A stretch of 64,000 bases of DNA from Adiantum capillus-veneris. Lineage: Eukaryota > Streptophyta > Polypodiopsida > Polypodiales > Pteridaceae. Shown one piece after another: positions 42,694 through 53,896 of the stretch. The first letter of the stretch is position 1, and the number at the start of each line of letters is the position of its first letter. The position numbers and the translations under genes were made by a program. The stretch spans positions 31,035,446 through 31,099,445 of the forward strand of contig CM043969.1 in assembly GCA_014529385.2 (NCBI GenBank), written 5' to 3'. The notes under the pieces are model-generated. The model ran no database searches, was not told the origin of the DNA, and was given only the letters and a program-made list of their open reading frames with translations.

Positions 42694-43600
42694 ATGATCT
42701 TCAATGAGTCAAAGATGCATAAACAACCTATCAAGAAAATAGAGATTCGGAGAGTCACTTTTGAGGATGTTGCCTCAGAGATAGTGAAATCAACTCAGCG
42801 GGCTAGTGATGTACCTTCCAATAGCAATGCTCCAAAGGGAGCCGATAGCAATGGTCAAGGAGTGAGACGGTCTACTAGAGCCTCTCGTCCACCTGCACGT
42901 TTTGAGCCAGGTCTTGATTACATCATGTTGACCGATTGCGGTGAGCCAAGCTGCTACCAAGAAGCCATGATGACGGATGATGTGGTGAAGTGGGAGCAGG
43001 CTATGGAATCTAAGTATAACTTGATTTTGGCTAATGACACTTGGGACTTGGTAGAACTGCCAAATGATGCAAAAGATTTACCTTGCAAATGGGTTTACAA
43101 GAAGAAATTTACCTCAAGTGATCCAAATCCAAAGTACAAGGCTAGACTTGTAGCCAAAGGGTTTAAACAGCAAAAGGGAGTCGGTTTTGATGAAATCTTC
43201 TCGCCTGTGGTCAAGATGAAAATGCTTAGAAACGTACTTGGTCTTGTAGCGACCGAGGACAACCGAGGACATGGAACTTGTCCAAATGGATGTGAAGACA
43301 ACATTTCTTCATGGGGATCTCGATAAGGATGTTTACATGCAGCAGCCTGAAGGGTTTGTTCAGGAGAATGCATTTCATGAGGATCTAGTATGTAAGCTCA
43401 AAAAGGCATTTTATGGCTCAAAGCAGGGTTCAAGGTAGTGGTATCATAAATTTGATGCATGTATGAGGTCTCAAGGATATATGAGGAGCAAAGAGGATCA
43501 CTGCTTGTACACAAGAAAGCTAGATGATGGCTCGATGATTATTCTAGTTTTGTACGTTGATGACATGCTTATAGCTGGGAAATCCATTGTGTAGATTGCC
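42694..43600 (+). pseudogene. copia-4 linker and reverse transcriptase
   Basis: The linker ends RRSTRASRPPARFEP; RT follows with LPCKWVYKKKFTSSDPNPKY, RLVAKGFKQQKGVGFDEIFS and, past a 10-bp tandem duplication (43251-43260, 43261-43270), VQMDVKTTFLHGDLDKDVYM in a shifted frame. YGSKQGSR is followed by TAG (43436-43438) where Gln is expected; the active site YVDDMLIAGK (about 43555) is intact, then TAG at 43592-43594. Confidence 0.9.
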
Positions 43601-43603
43601 AAC

Positions 43604-44446
43604 TTGAATAAAACACTTAGCAATAATTTTGCAATGAAATATTTGGGGGATGCTACACACTTTCTTGGCATGCGAATCAAAAGAGATCGCAAACGTCGTA
43701 TTCTTGAGTTATCTCAAGAATCATACATTGAGAAAGTTTTACAGTATTTCAATATGCAGGGGGGGAAAGCATTGAGTACCCCAATGCAGGAATTCTTGAA
43801 ACTCAGCAAGGAAGATGCACCCAAATCTGATGCTGAGCGAGCTGAAATGGCTAAGGTACCATATTCTTTGGCAGTGGGTAGTCTCATGTATGCTATGGTG
43901 GCCACAAGACCAAACATTGCTTTTGCAGTGGGAGTGATGAGCCGATATATGGAAAATCCTGGCAGCAAGCATTGGGAAGCTATGAAGCAGTGAAGCACAT
44001 TCTTAGGTACCTCAAAGGTACAATCAACATGTGTTTACGCTTCGAAAACAGTGATGCATCCATCATGGGGTTATGTGGATGCAGACTATGCAGGTTGTGT
44101 CGACAATAGGAGATCGACAAGTGGCTATGTCTTCATATTTGCTGGAGCAGCAGTATCTTGGATGTCATGTCTTCAAGGTTGTACGTGGTCTTCCACTATC
44201 AAAGCAGAGTATGTTGCATTGTTGGATGCAAGTAAAGAGGCTGTATGGTTATCTTGCTTGGTCAAAAATCTTGGCATCGATGAGACTCCATTGATATATT
44301 GTGATAGTCAGAGTGCTCTTGCATTAGCAAGGAATCCCTTGTTTCACTCCAAATCAAAACACATTGAAGTCAGGTATCATCTTGTGAGAGATTCTTGGCC
44401 AAAAAGCTCATTGGTTTGGTCAAGGTACACACTGACAACAACGTAG
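43604..44446 (+). pseudogene. copia-4 RT connection and RNase H
   Basis: MKYLGDATHFLGMRIKRDRK, LELSQESYIEKVLQYFNMQG, MYAMVATRPNIAFAVGVMSR, then an 8-bp duplication (43983-43990, 43991-43998) that shifts frame, then YVDADYAGCVDNRRSTSGYV, STIKAEYVALLDASKEAVWL and YCDSQSALALARNPLFHSKS. The S-S-T-E-A-E-Y motif reads S-S-T-I-K-A-E-Y. The tail after VRYHLVRD is frameshifted. Confidence 0.9.
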
Positions 44447-44586
44447 CAGATGCTTTGAAAAAAGTCTTAGCTTTGGAGTGCTTTACACATTGCAGTGAGT
44501 TGATGGGTATAGGTTGAAGCCACTACATTGCTTCTTGGTTGTACATACCAAGTCACTTGGGATGTGCTGGCCTTCAAGTGGGAGTT

Positions 44587-44998
44587 TGTTGGGATTCAGG
44601 CCAACTAGCCAGACATCCCACTTACTACTAACCCATCTACTAACTTTACCATGTATACACTTATTCTTTACTACAACAAAATAAGGAGCTACAACAAGAT
44701 AACGTTGTTGTGCGCTCCACCCAAAGCAGGTCTCTCTCTCTCTCTGCTCTCGCACTTGCACTCGCACACGCTTCCTGCGGCACCTTCAGAGATAGAGTGT
44801 GAAACTAGAGCTTGAAAAGGTAAAGAGAAGTTGTACGAGGGTAGAGAACAACTTGAGACTAGTAAAAGAACAAGACTCTACAAATAAAGCAAGCAAATTT
44901 CCAATTGGGACGTGTCTATCTCGAGTACAACCTGGTGAGTGATGCTCAAAGTAAAAAAGCAAACATTACTTTTGGTCATATTGGATTAAAATCCAACA
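44587..44998 (+). repeat. 3' LTR of copia-4, 412 bp
   Basis: It starts TGTTGGGATT after the purine tract CAAGTGGGAGTT and ends AAATCCAACA, giving matched inverted termini. No primer site follows, so it is a 3' LTR. It contains a (CT)n run near 44730. The 5' partner is not in the window. Confidence 0.85.
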
Positions 44999-45004
44999 TT
45001 CAGG

Positions 45005-45925
45005 AGATAGTGGTCTATGGGTGTTAGCACCAAGCTTCAAAGAGTTAGGGGGAGTGTACACGCAGTGCAGAACATGGCCTTGAGGGTAGGTAGCCCAAAA
45101 CATATTCTTCCACTGGTGGATTCGGTCTTTGAGAAAAGGATGCAGGTACACACCTACATAGATGGTGGAGCACATATTTGTGTCATAACGGAAGCATCCT
45201 TGAATGGGACGGGTGTCAAGGAAATAGCAAAGAAAAATGTGCACATGAGGAAGTGCAACCATACTAACGGTAGGTATATGGGTGTGGTTTAGGATGCGAA
45301 AGTCAAAGTTATGGGCATAAAGTGGCTGATATACTTTTTTGTGATGAAGGCAGCGGGCAATGCTTACCCAATCAATTTTGGTAGGCCGTGGCTTTTGGCA
45401 ATAGGTGCTAAACAAGATTGGGAGAGAAAAGTGATCACTTTGTCTGACACAGAGAAAGGGAGACAATTTGTGCTAGATTTGAAGACCAAGGAGAGCAATT
45501 CTCGTCCTATGGTATCTAAAGATGAAGACAACATGACAAGCTATGAGTACGAGACGGATACGACATATGATGAAGGCTACTAGCAAAGAGGAAGAGGAAA
45601 GCAAGAAGGATTTGCTAAACATTAATACAGGTCTATTTGAGTCACCGGAGAGGATTTTTGTGCAGATGAGGAGAGCACTACTGACCGTGTTGAAGACAAA
45701 GTATGGGGTGAATTTTTGTCTTATTCGTCCGATGATGTGATGGTAGAGTGGGTGTTAAAAGGGAAAATGGAGGTAGATTGTGAGTGTGAAGTGGCACTTC
45801 CAAAGCTGGAAATTGATCAATTTGGATCGATCTATGGTGAACACGTTGGAGATTTGGTGGAGCACATTCTTGAAGCTAAAGAGCGATATGTGGAGCCAGT
45901 CCTTGAACCGATGAGAGTGTCTTGA
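45005..45925 (+). pseudogene. orphan Ty3/gypsy-type protease fragment
   Basis: Directly after the copia-4 LTR a plus-strand frame reads VDSVFEKRMQVHTYIDGGAH and ICVITEASLNGTG, a retropepsin-like segment in which D-S/T-G-A has become D-G-G-A. After a TAG at about 45291 it continues VKVMGIKWLIYFFVMKAAGN, YPINFGRPWLLAIGAKQDWE, the conserved end of plant gypsy proteases. Acidic, Glu-rich frames follow to 45925 without recognised domains. No RT lies beside it. It differs from both protease domains of the large gypsy element. Confidence 0.6.
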
Positions 45926-47381
45926 AATACCAATTTACAGAAAAAAGGGCTATGCTTAACGATACCGCAAATGGATGCAAGTGGCCAGATACTAGAGCAT
46001 GGTGTTGTGCTATTGATGAGTATGCTATAAAGGTGGCTTTGTGAATATCTTTACATGGACCGCAAGGCTTTCTTGATGTGGGTCGTGCTATAGAATCTTT
46101 TCTACCAAGCAGCTTGAATATGGTTGATGAGGATTCATGCTATGGAGGGTTTCAAGCAAGGCTCATTCCATGGTCTAGGTATGGTATCAAAGAAGTGGGT
46201 AAGCATATTTTGCAGCTACATGGGAATGAAGCAATGGATCATAATGTGAAGAAGTAGGGGAACATGTGGGGAAAGCTTAGTCGAGTTTGCCGGATAGGGA
46301 GATGCAGAAAGGGAGTTGGGTGATGAAGTATGCAAATTTTGAGTCTAAAAAGAAGTGAACAGCTCTGTAAAAAGTGTAGAGGGTCTTTCCAACTGGAACC
46401 TATCAGTTGGTAAGGGCAAATGGTAAGCTTCTTTGGAACAGGGTGAACGATATGTGGCTCAAGTTGTATTTTGAGAGAAGTCTAGTGTTTGGCGGACGAA
46501 GCGACAAGCGGCCGTTTCCAGAGAAGGATCATATTTTTATGAGAAACCTTTGTAAAATTCTTTTGTAAGGAAGCATCTCTAAGCCGAGAACTTGTCAAAG
46601 GATTTATGATTATTCTTCTGGGAGCAATTGTATATTAGAGAGTCAGTTAGAAGTTTAGGAGCTTTTAGCCGGACAAACCATTTGTAAAGACCTAAACTAT
46701 AAAGGTCATTTTTTTAAAGTTTGAACATCATCTTTTTGATGGAAAACTGAGAAGACAGCGTACGTTTGAGAGCTCCTTCTTGCTCCAACTTGTAATCTTC
46801 GCCATTATGGCTACGGTAATCCAAATTCAGATTTGTTCATTGCATTGTGTTCCTCTTACCTTGCTCTCCCATTCAAGTGTAATCATTCAAAATTTGGTGT
46901 AGGCTTTCAACTATACAAGTTTGAGACCTTAAATCGCTATTTTGAGTGTCTATATGCGTGTTTTATGTTGTTTTGATCCTAGGAGGGGCAAGAGGGATCC
47001 TAAAACGACCCATGTTTTTGCTGACTTTGGGACGAACGATCGCGATCTTTGTACCTTTCCAGAATGCTATGACAGTGATAGGATACAATCCTGATAGTCC
47101 CCTGTAGCTTCCCTTCAAGTTTCGTGCAATTCCGAATAAGTTTGCACGGTAAACGAGCGTGACGACTGTAGAGCTGTGTAGAAGGACATAGTCAGATTAC
47201 TTGGCAGTAATGCGTTTGATTTGCTTGTAGAGTGAGTAAATGCATCTCATCGAGTTAACTTCATTAGGAGTGACACCCTAGTGAGTTTCCATGCCTCATC
47301 CTAGTCGCTTCCCTTGTATTGATAAATATGTTGATGCTTGAGAGCTATGCTATGGACGTCCGTCGCGGCGACCCGCAAACA
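45926..47381 (+). repeat. region containing the 5' LTR of the large gypsy element (start unknown)
   Basis: The right boundary is well set: CGCAAACA ends at 47381, one base before the tRNA-Asp-type primer site. The left boundary is unclear; a purine-rich AGAAAGGGAGT at about 46306 followed by TGGGTGATGAAG is one candidate start. A CGATCGCGATC motif lies at 47037-47047. The region 45926-46300 has short, stop-interrupted frames and may belong to the orphan fragment. Confidence 0.4.
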
Positions 47382-47382
47382 T

Positions 47383-47400
47383 TGGCGCCGTTTCCGGGGA
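47383..47400 (+). other. gypsy primer binding site, tRNA-Asp type
   Basis: TGGCGCCGTTTCCGGGGA matches, except for one base, the TGGCGCCGTTGCCGGGGA primer site that I associate with plant Athila/Tat elements. It starts two bases after the CA at which the LTR seems to end. Confidence 0.85.
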
Positions 47401-48958
47401 ATGCACCTTAGGTGATGAGTGACCGAGTGCGCAGTTAGATTCCTTAAAAAAGATTAATCCACAATTCCAATTTACACCTCAAGTAGGTTGCTAGACAAGG
47501 GTTTAGAGCTTAGTGGAGTCTAGAGCCAGTGGACCGGCTAGATCCTCTCTTAGGAGATTTAGGGAGTTGTGAGTGTGAGTGTTAATGCATTTTTGCTCTT
47601 CAATTCCTCTAATTTGCTTGAGTACTGAAATCTCACCCGAAATCCGTCGTGTTTGTTTTGTTTGATTCATTTCCTTATGTTTTTTCATTTCTGTACTTAG
47701 GAGTAGGATAAGCAAATCACATTCCAATCAGATTTGGGGCAAAAGTTAGAGTCGAGAAACCAGAAAACCATAACTTTGGCAAAAAGGCCATAAGACTCTG
47801 AAATTTTGAAAATATGACCAAACAGAGCTGAAATTGACTCAAATCACAAAGGGGCAGTACCAAACACTGGGAAATACTTGTCAGAGGGAGCAGACCAAAT
47901 TTCATCAGATTTGGCCCAGCTACTATAATCGCGATCGGTGTACTTATGTGCCAGATTTTGACCAGATTTGTTGTGTGCCTTCCTCATAAGATTCTAAACA
48001 AGTTTGTCTAAAGAAACAACACCCAAAAACATCAAAAATCAAGAAAATCAAGCCACTTGGACAAAACTAGCCTGACAGACCCAGAAACTGTAAAATCTTG
48101 GCTTTTGGTGATCCAAATGCAAAAAGACTTGGGGGATAGCCTTAAAACATCAGTGTCTACAAGTATGCCAAATTTGGTCTAATTTGGGCTCAGAACTACG
48201 ATCGCGATCGGTGTACCTAAGTGCCATATTTTGACCAGATTTCATATGTGGGATCCTCAGGTGTATACAAACATAAAAGTCTAAATGACCTAGAGCCAGA
48301 AACCTCAAAATACCTGTCAAACCATCTGAATACAGATCGAAGTCAAAAACTGCTAAACTGGCTTAGAAATTGACTTTCAGTAGACCAAAACACATCAAAA
48401 CTGGGAAGGAACCATACAGAGGGATAGCCTGTACACAGAACAACCCCAGATAGCTTCCAAATCCCTAATCAAGCACTAAAATCAGATCAAACTGACAGAT
48501 TCTGGGAAACAGACACTTCCAACCAAGAACTGGTAAAAGCTTGACTTTTTAGAGTCAGATTGCAAAAGTATCAGAGAGGTAGCCTTAAAATAGCCTAGTG
48601 AACAAGTTGATGAAGTTTGGTTAAATTTGGGCCCAGAAGTACGATCGCGATTGGTGTACCTCTGGCCCAGATCTAACTCATTTTTGACCTGTTCATAGAC
48701 CTAGACTATTTAAGATATCAGGAGTTGTCAAAAATGAAATTGGACATACTGTCAATAATCTGCAAGCAAAATTGTGTTGAAATCATTGTGAAAGTGTTGA
48801 ATCTGCTGACAGTTGGAATGATACAGTGATCTCATAGCCATCAAGTGTATTCATTTGTAGAGACTGATCAAGTAACAATCCATGCAGTCTCGCAGGAGTT
48901 GGAAGATCACTCCATCAGGTAAGAGGTTTGGATTCAGTCAGTAAATCCCACTTCCTTC
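47401..48958 (+). other. gypsy untranslated leader with repeated CGATCG motif
   Basis: No gene is visible over 1.5 kb. Three diverged blocks contain a phrase like GATTTGGCCCAGCTAC (or TTTGGGCTCAGAACTAC) followed by CGATCGCGATCGGTGTACC and TTTTGACCAGATTT: cores at 47928, 48199 and 48642. The leader may hold packaging or translation signals; that is inference. Confidence 0.7.
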
Positions 48959-49414
48959 ATGTTTTTGAGATCAGGAAAACAAATCAACATCCGACACCAA
49001 AATTTAGCGGATCAAGCAAGTGTTGTATCAACGGAGGAGAGTGTAAACCAAGGGGTAGTACGACCGTTAGAGCCGATCCTTGAAGAAGGCATCTCCGATA
49101 CTTCTTCAGAGACATCTTACGAGTATTTCATAGAACACTTGGGACAATTAAAACTAAACGGAAGAGAAGACATGGCAGCAGGACCATCAGACCCCTCAGC
49201 CACAATAAAGCTATTGTTCATCAAGTATCAAAATGACAACAAGCAAGGTGCCAAGATATACAAAGATGGTATGGACCGCTACTGTGTGAAAATAGAAGAT
49301 AGACCAAGTGAGTTCAGGGACTTAGTGCTTGTGATCTATAGCGGAGATAGGTACCTAGATGACGAGGGTATCATGTACTTGGTAGTCCTGAATCCTAACA
49401 TTGTAGACATGTGA
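48959..49414 (+). CDS. gypsy gag N-terminal ORF, 151 aa
   Basis: The ATG at 48959 is the first after the leader and opens MFLRSGKQINIRHQNLADQA, an acidic, Ser/Thr-rich protein with SDTSSETSYEYFIEHLGQLK and a compact domain YKDGMDRYCVKIEDRPSEFR-DLVLVIYSGDRYLDDEG. I do not recognise the fold. By position it is the N-terminal part of gag, ending at a TGA; further gag-like fragments follow in other frames. Confidence 0.55.
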   Translation: MFLRSGKQINIRHQNLADQASVVSTEESVNQGVVRPLEPILEEGISDTSSETSYEYFIEHLGQLKLNGREDMAAGPSDPSATIKLLFIKYQNDNKQGAKIYKDGMDRYCVKIEDRPSEFRDLVLVIYSGDRYLDDEGIMYLVVLNPNIVDM

Positions 49415-49879
49415 GGATTGATGGGGCACGAAAGCCAAAATAGATGAGGAACATGAGAAAAAGGCACCAACAATGAGCTTACCTAATGCGAGGTTAAGGC
49501 AATAAAAAGAAACGTTGAGAGTCAATACGGATAAAGTTTACTTGGGGTTATACAAGTATAATAATGGAGAGCAAGATCTCTATTATAGATACGAGGAACC
49601 CTACGTCGGAGAGATGACTGAGCGAAAAGACTTTATGTCTTCACCTACACAAAGGGAGCAGAAATGAAAATCGCCGCATACGACAAGTATGGAAGACGAT
49701 ACACAGCAATCGATAAAAAGGAGTTGGAAGGATATACGTACTTTGGGGGACCACTTCACCAGTATTATGTCACTCCCAGCCTACTAAGACCAGCACCTAC
49801 AATTGTCGTGCCAGACCCGATGACAACAGGTGGAGAGAGGACTCATGTAGCTGATTCTTTCAGTTGACCTCATTATTCT
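49415..49879 (+). pseudogene. gypsy gag fragments between ORFs
   Basis: Short frames read VNTDKVYLGLYKYNNGEQDL and YEEPYVGEMT, then MKIAAYDKYGRRYTAIDKKE and LEGYTYFGGPLHQYYVTPSL (49664-49867). They repeat the composition of the preceding ORF and look like one domain broken by frameshifts. No known motif. Confidence 0.45.
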
Positions 49880-51007
49880 ATGCCAAGCCCCATGGGAACG
49901 TTACATTCCAGAGAATCAATAGCTATAAATCGAGGTAGTGCAGTTTCTATCTCTACACATACAGCAGTAGTTCCGACATTTGCAGCCACCCCATCACATT
50001 TGCCTCCTAGTAGTAGATTCGGGGCAGGGGAGCCAACGAGAGCAACCCACGACATCCATGATGCCCGAGAACGATTAAGTCGAGACACGGGAGCAATGAG
50101 ATTGGTCGCAGACCATAGAGGGATTAGGCCATCCCAAGTAGCAAAGTGCGTACCGAAGAAGTATAGCGGATCAGGGGATCCATATGCCCATGTATCGCTC
50201 TTCAAGCAAGTCTTAAGAGCAGAGCATATCACTGATTTCCATACTCAATACGAGGGATTCGGGTTGACCTTGGAAGGGACGGCCTTAACATGGTTTCAAC
50301 CTTTGAACCCTGAAACTTGTCCAAATATTGAACATGTATTGCGCGAGTTCGCGAAAGAATTCTCAAAACGGGGTATAAAGCATAATATTGTATCACAGAT
50401 ATATGCTTTTAAACAAAGGGAGGATGAAAAAGTGAAGGAAGCAACCGTGAGATTCAAGCAATACATTGAGAGGTGCCCGAGGAGGGAACTACCGCAGGAC
50501 GAGAGATTGTCTGTGCTCTTCGTTGAAGGACTTAGGAACAAAACCTTGAAAAAGGACCTTCACTTGAAGGCCTGTAGCACATTTCAATAGGTTACAAGGG
50601 AAGCGTTATATCTTGTTGATAACTGCAAAGCATATGGGGAAGTGTCAGAGGATACTGATTCAGTAACCAGTGGCTCTTCATCTATTAAGAGCGAACCCTC
50701 TACCAAGAAAGATGCTTAGGCGTCCTTGATGCCGACAACTGACCAAATGATAGAGGAGGTAACGAAGAGAATGCAGCAACATATGAGATCAAATCCGATG
50801 ATGAGACAATCTCAAACGAGGAAATGTGACATATGTGGGGGGGATCACCCGACGCCGTGGTGCACACAACAACTGAAAGCACCAGTTGTGAATGGACGAG
50901 TATTGAAATGGTGGGCCATAGAGAAAAAATGGACAAATCATGGCACAGAAGAGTGTTTTTACAACAAAAACTATGTGAGGGAAAGGCCGTATGGACCTCC
51001 AGCATGA
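49880..51007 (+). pseudogene. gag: gypsy gag capsid (retrotrans_gag) and first zinc knuckle
   Basis: From the ATG at 49880 the frame reads an N-terminal spacer, then KYSGSGDPYAHVSLFKQVLR, GLTLEGTALTWFQPLNPETC and FAKEFSKRGIKHNIVSQIYA, then REDEKVKEATVRFKQYIERC, the capsid domain common to Ty3/gypsy gag. TAG codons at 50588 and 50717 interrupt one continuous frame, which then carries CDICGGDHPTPWC (50826-50864), a CxxCx4HxxxxC-like knuckle, and ends at TGA 51005-51007. Confidence 0.88.
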
Positions 51008-51770
51008 CCACCCCAGCCACCTCCTCCAAGATATCAAGTTGGACCAAACATGAATTTGGTATGGCAGGAGCAGACAAACCTCAACCTGTATTGGGTCAAC
51101 AACCTCCATTACCACAGGAAAATAGAGCCATGATTAGGTACGCTCAACCTTGTGAAGCATCACCAGGAACAAATAATACACTTCAAGTTTCTTATTATGA
51201 GGAACCGAATGAGCCTTACGCAATAGAACCTGAATCACAAATGTACGCAGATGAAGCCTATCAACCGTGGGGAAATAGCGAGGATATGGCACCACCAACG
51301 TATGTAGCACAACCTTCGAGAGATCAATATTTGGTGGACGAAAGAACGCTAATGTTCATTGCGAACCAGAACTACAAACCAAGAGGATATCTTAATAGGG
51401 CAGGACAACCTATGGGACCACCTCCTCAAAATCAACCACCAATTGGATAGTGCTATAACTGTGGAAGTACGGTCATTGGGAGCGTAACTACCCTTTCAAA
51501 GGCAAAAGAGTGAAAATTTTTGGGTTTTGTGACGGATGTGGTGTGAATCACATATTGCCAGATTGCCCAAAGAATCCGGACAACAAGGGAAAAGCAACTA
51601 TAAATATTGTGGGGGTGTTACCAAGTGCAAGCAGCGGATCAGAAACTGATCCCATGATCCAAATCAATGCGATAACCAGAGCCCAAGCCAAGGACTTAGA
51701 GAAAAACAAGCCTTTGGAGGAAAAGGTCGAGTTGTCCATACCCACAGAAAATGAGAGCCTTTATCAGTGA
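51008..51770 (+). pseudogene. gypsy gag C-terminal region with two further Cys motifs
   Basis: A Pro-rich stretch (PPQPPPPRYQV) changes frame into PQPVLGQQPPLPQ and a region rich in Tyr, Pro and Asn. At 51451 it reads CYNCGS, a partial CCHC knuckle followed by W-E-R-N-like sequence in another frame, then CDGCGVNHILPDC (about 51529-51567), a third Cys motif. It ends at 51770 after TRAQAKDLEKNKPLEE. Three Cys motifs in one gag is more than the usual one or two. Confidence 0.75.
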
Positions 51771-52436
51771 GAAACCAACGAAAATCCTGGAAGGCGAAAC
51801 GAGACAGGATCAAAACAAGAAGGTTGAAAACCCAAATTGCCATGCAAAACGAATTACATGAAACGAAGGAGCAACTGAAACAAGAGAAAGATAATAAAAA
51901 TGCCGAGGATAACAACAAGCCGAGGAAAGTGTCCTCAGGGGGATCAGTCTTGGTCGAGAAAGTGCTAGAGTCTTTAGATTCTATTACAAGCATACGAAGC
52001 AAGGCTAAAAACAAACCAAACCTTAGAGCAGAGATGGTTAACTTATCCTCCACCAGAAGTGGAAACGAAGCGTTTGGAAATGTGTAAACACCTCATTGAA
52101 ACAGCCCATGCATTAATGGAACCTAAGGAGGTTAGAACCCCAGAACAAGAAGTGTTGATTCACAAAGAGAGAAGAAAACTAAAAATCAATGAACCAGAAC
52201 AATTAAACGGACCTAGGCCTAAAACGATATTGTCATTGGATCACCGAGTGGTGCCGAACACCACTGATGATACTAAGTCAATGACGATAATGCCAATTCC
52301 AGAAGTTGAAGAACAATGGCCACAACACTTATGGGAAACCATTAGAAACAGAAAGGACGAAAGCGCGATGTTCCAGTCTGCTCCAATTTCTGAGATTAAC
52401 TTGGATAACTGATTTTATCCAGGAGATATACAATCG
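51771..52436 (+). pseudogene. gypsy gag-pol linker
   Basis: Lys/Glu-rich frames (for example NELHETKEQLKQEKDNKNAE and ETAHALMEPKEVRTPEQEVL) without a catalytic motif. They have coiled-coil-like composition. They connect gag to the protease and shift frame twice. Confidence 0.55.
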
Positions 52437-53146
52437 TTGTATGGGGATGCGGGAACGGAGGTTTCGATGGAAAGCAAAGCTCAATCCTTGAAAACCCTGC
52501 CTTCATTTATAGGTGAACACGAGGCACAATCGGAGATAAGGTTAGTTCCATCCCAGATGATAACTATTCCACAAATGATTGACTCAAAAAGTCTTCAAGA
52601 GATGCTGTCAACATCTATAACATGCACAATCACACTATCAGAACTCTTGAGAGTCAGACCACACTTATGGGAAGACATGGGGAAACATTTGGAGCACAAA
52701 GGAGTAAAGATTCCTCTTCATACAAACCCTACGGGTGAAGAAAACAAACGGGAAGGTCAACCCAAAGCCCAACCAGTGCCCATAAACAAGGTCGGAGATT
52801 ACTCTGAAGGCGAGGAAGGTAATACAACCTTACCTGTTGAATATCAGGATATAAAAACGATAGCTATCCTAGATAGTGGAGCGGGAGTGGCGATTGCTAC
52901 AAAGCAAATCTGGGAGAAATGAGGTTGTCCAGCTCTCAAAAAAACAAGAATGAAACTGCAACTCGCAGATGGGTATGTAGAGAGACATTGAGAATCCTGG
53001 ACCAAATAGTTGTAACTTCGTGTGGAATTAACTATGAGCACACCTTTGCTGTGGTGGATTTTTGGAAAACGAACAACTTCGACATTATTTTGGGGTGACC
53101 TTTCATGCGTCAACTCAAAATGATACAAGATTGGGGGTACGACCAA
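52437..53146 (+). pseudogene. gypsy protease PR1
   Basis: VEYQDIKTIAILDSGAGVAI has the retropepsin active site DSGA at 52872-52883. The frame then meets TGA at 52920-52922 in place of Trp, continues CPALKKTRMKLQLADGYVER, and after another shift TFAVVDFWKTNNFDIILG and FMRQLKMIQDWGYDQIYLSH, the conserved end of the fold. It lies upstream of RT, the standard protease position in Ty3/gypsy. Confidence 0.82.
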
Positions 53147-53896
53147 ATTTACTTAAGTCATGAAGAGCTAATAACAAAAATCAACATGAAGGATCAGAGC
53201 TATAGAGACGTTTCAAAAACACCAGTGCAAGAATTTAATTCAACCACTATAAATGAAAAAGAAATACTTGCATGGATGCAAACAAAAGAACATGTTTGGA
53301 TGTGTGGAGCATCTGATTGTGGAGACATAATCAAAGAGGAATGCGTATTGGAAAGATCCGTAGAAGACGAGGATTATCTCTCAGAACCTTTCCCTGAACA
53401 TTTATTTGAGCCATTTGGGTGGACTCAAATATTGTCAACCTTGGACGTATGTGTTAACGAATGCATGCCTACAAAATTTTGTGACGAAGAAGGATACCAC
53501 CTAGTAACGTTGCAAATGGCTAGCGTCATCCTTGAGTCAGGATCGGAGAGCGAGGAACAAGAAGAACCTGCACCACGTGAAACCGAGTGTAAAAGAATAA
53601 TTGATGAGATATGTTTAGTGAACGATAGGAAGCAAACAGAGGAGGAATTCACGGATTCACTAAGTGGTGACCTTCCATCACTGGATGATGAAATCCAAAT
53701 GATAGAGGCTGATGATGAAAGATCAAGTGGATCAGAGAGACAAATAGGAAATACGGATCGAGACAGGATAGGTTTGACGAGTTTCCTAACCAGAAACCTA
53801 GTCGACAAGAGCGGTATAAACCCAAGAGAACAAGAAAATCAAGAGCGAATAAGCATAATCCGATGCCTCTTGTCAATGACAGAACGGGATATCTAA
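53105..53896 (+). pseudogene. gypsy protease-RT spacer, acidic
   Basis: The 263-codon frame begins with the end of the protease (QLKMIQDWGYDQIYLSHEEL) and continues as an acidic spacer with ESGSESEEQEEPAPRETECK and SLSGDLPSLDDEIQMIEADD. No domain is recognised. It overlaps the start of the RT frame by 34 bases. Confidence 0.6.

Larger units (their letters stand above)
42018..44998 (+). mobile_element. copia-4, 5'-truncated Ty1/copia element
   Basis: The element starts inside integrase (LDLVHSDVCGPM at about 42025) and runs through integrase, linker, RT and RNase H to a 3' LTR (44587-44998). Gag, protease, primer site and 5' LTR are absent. Damage includes short tandem duplications of 20, 10 and 8 bp, TAG codons at 43436 and 43592, and a TAG after YRL at about 42656. 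Confidence 0.92.
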
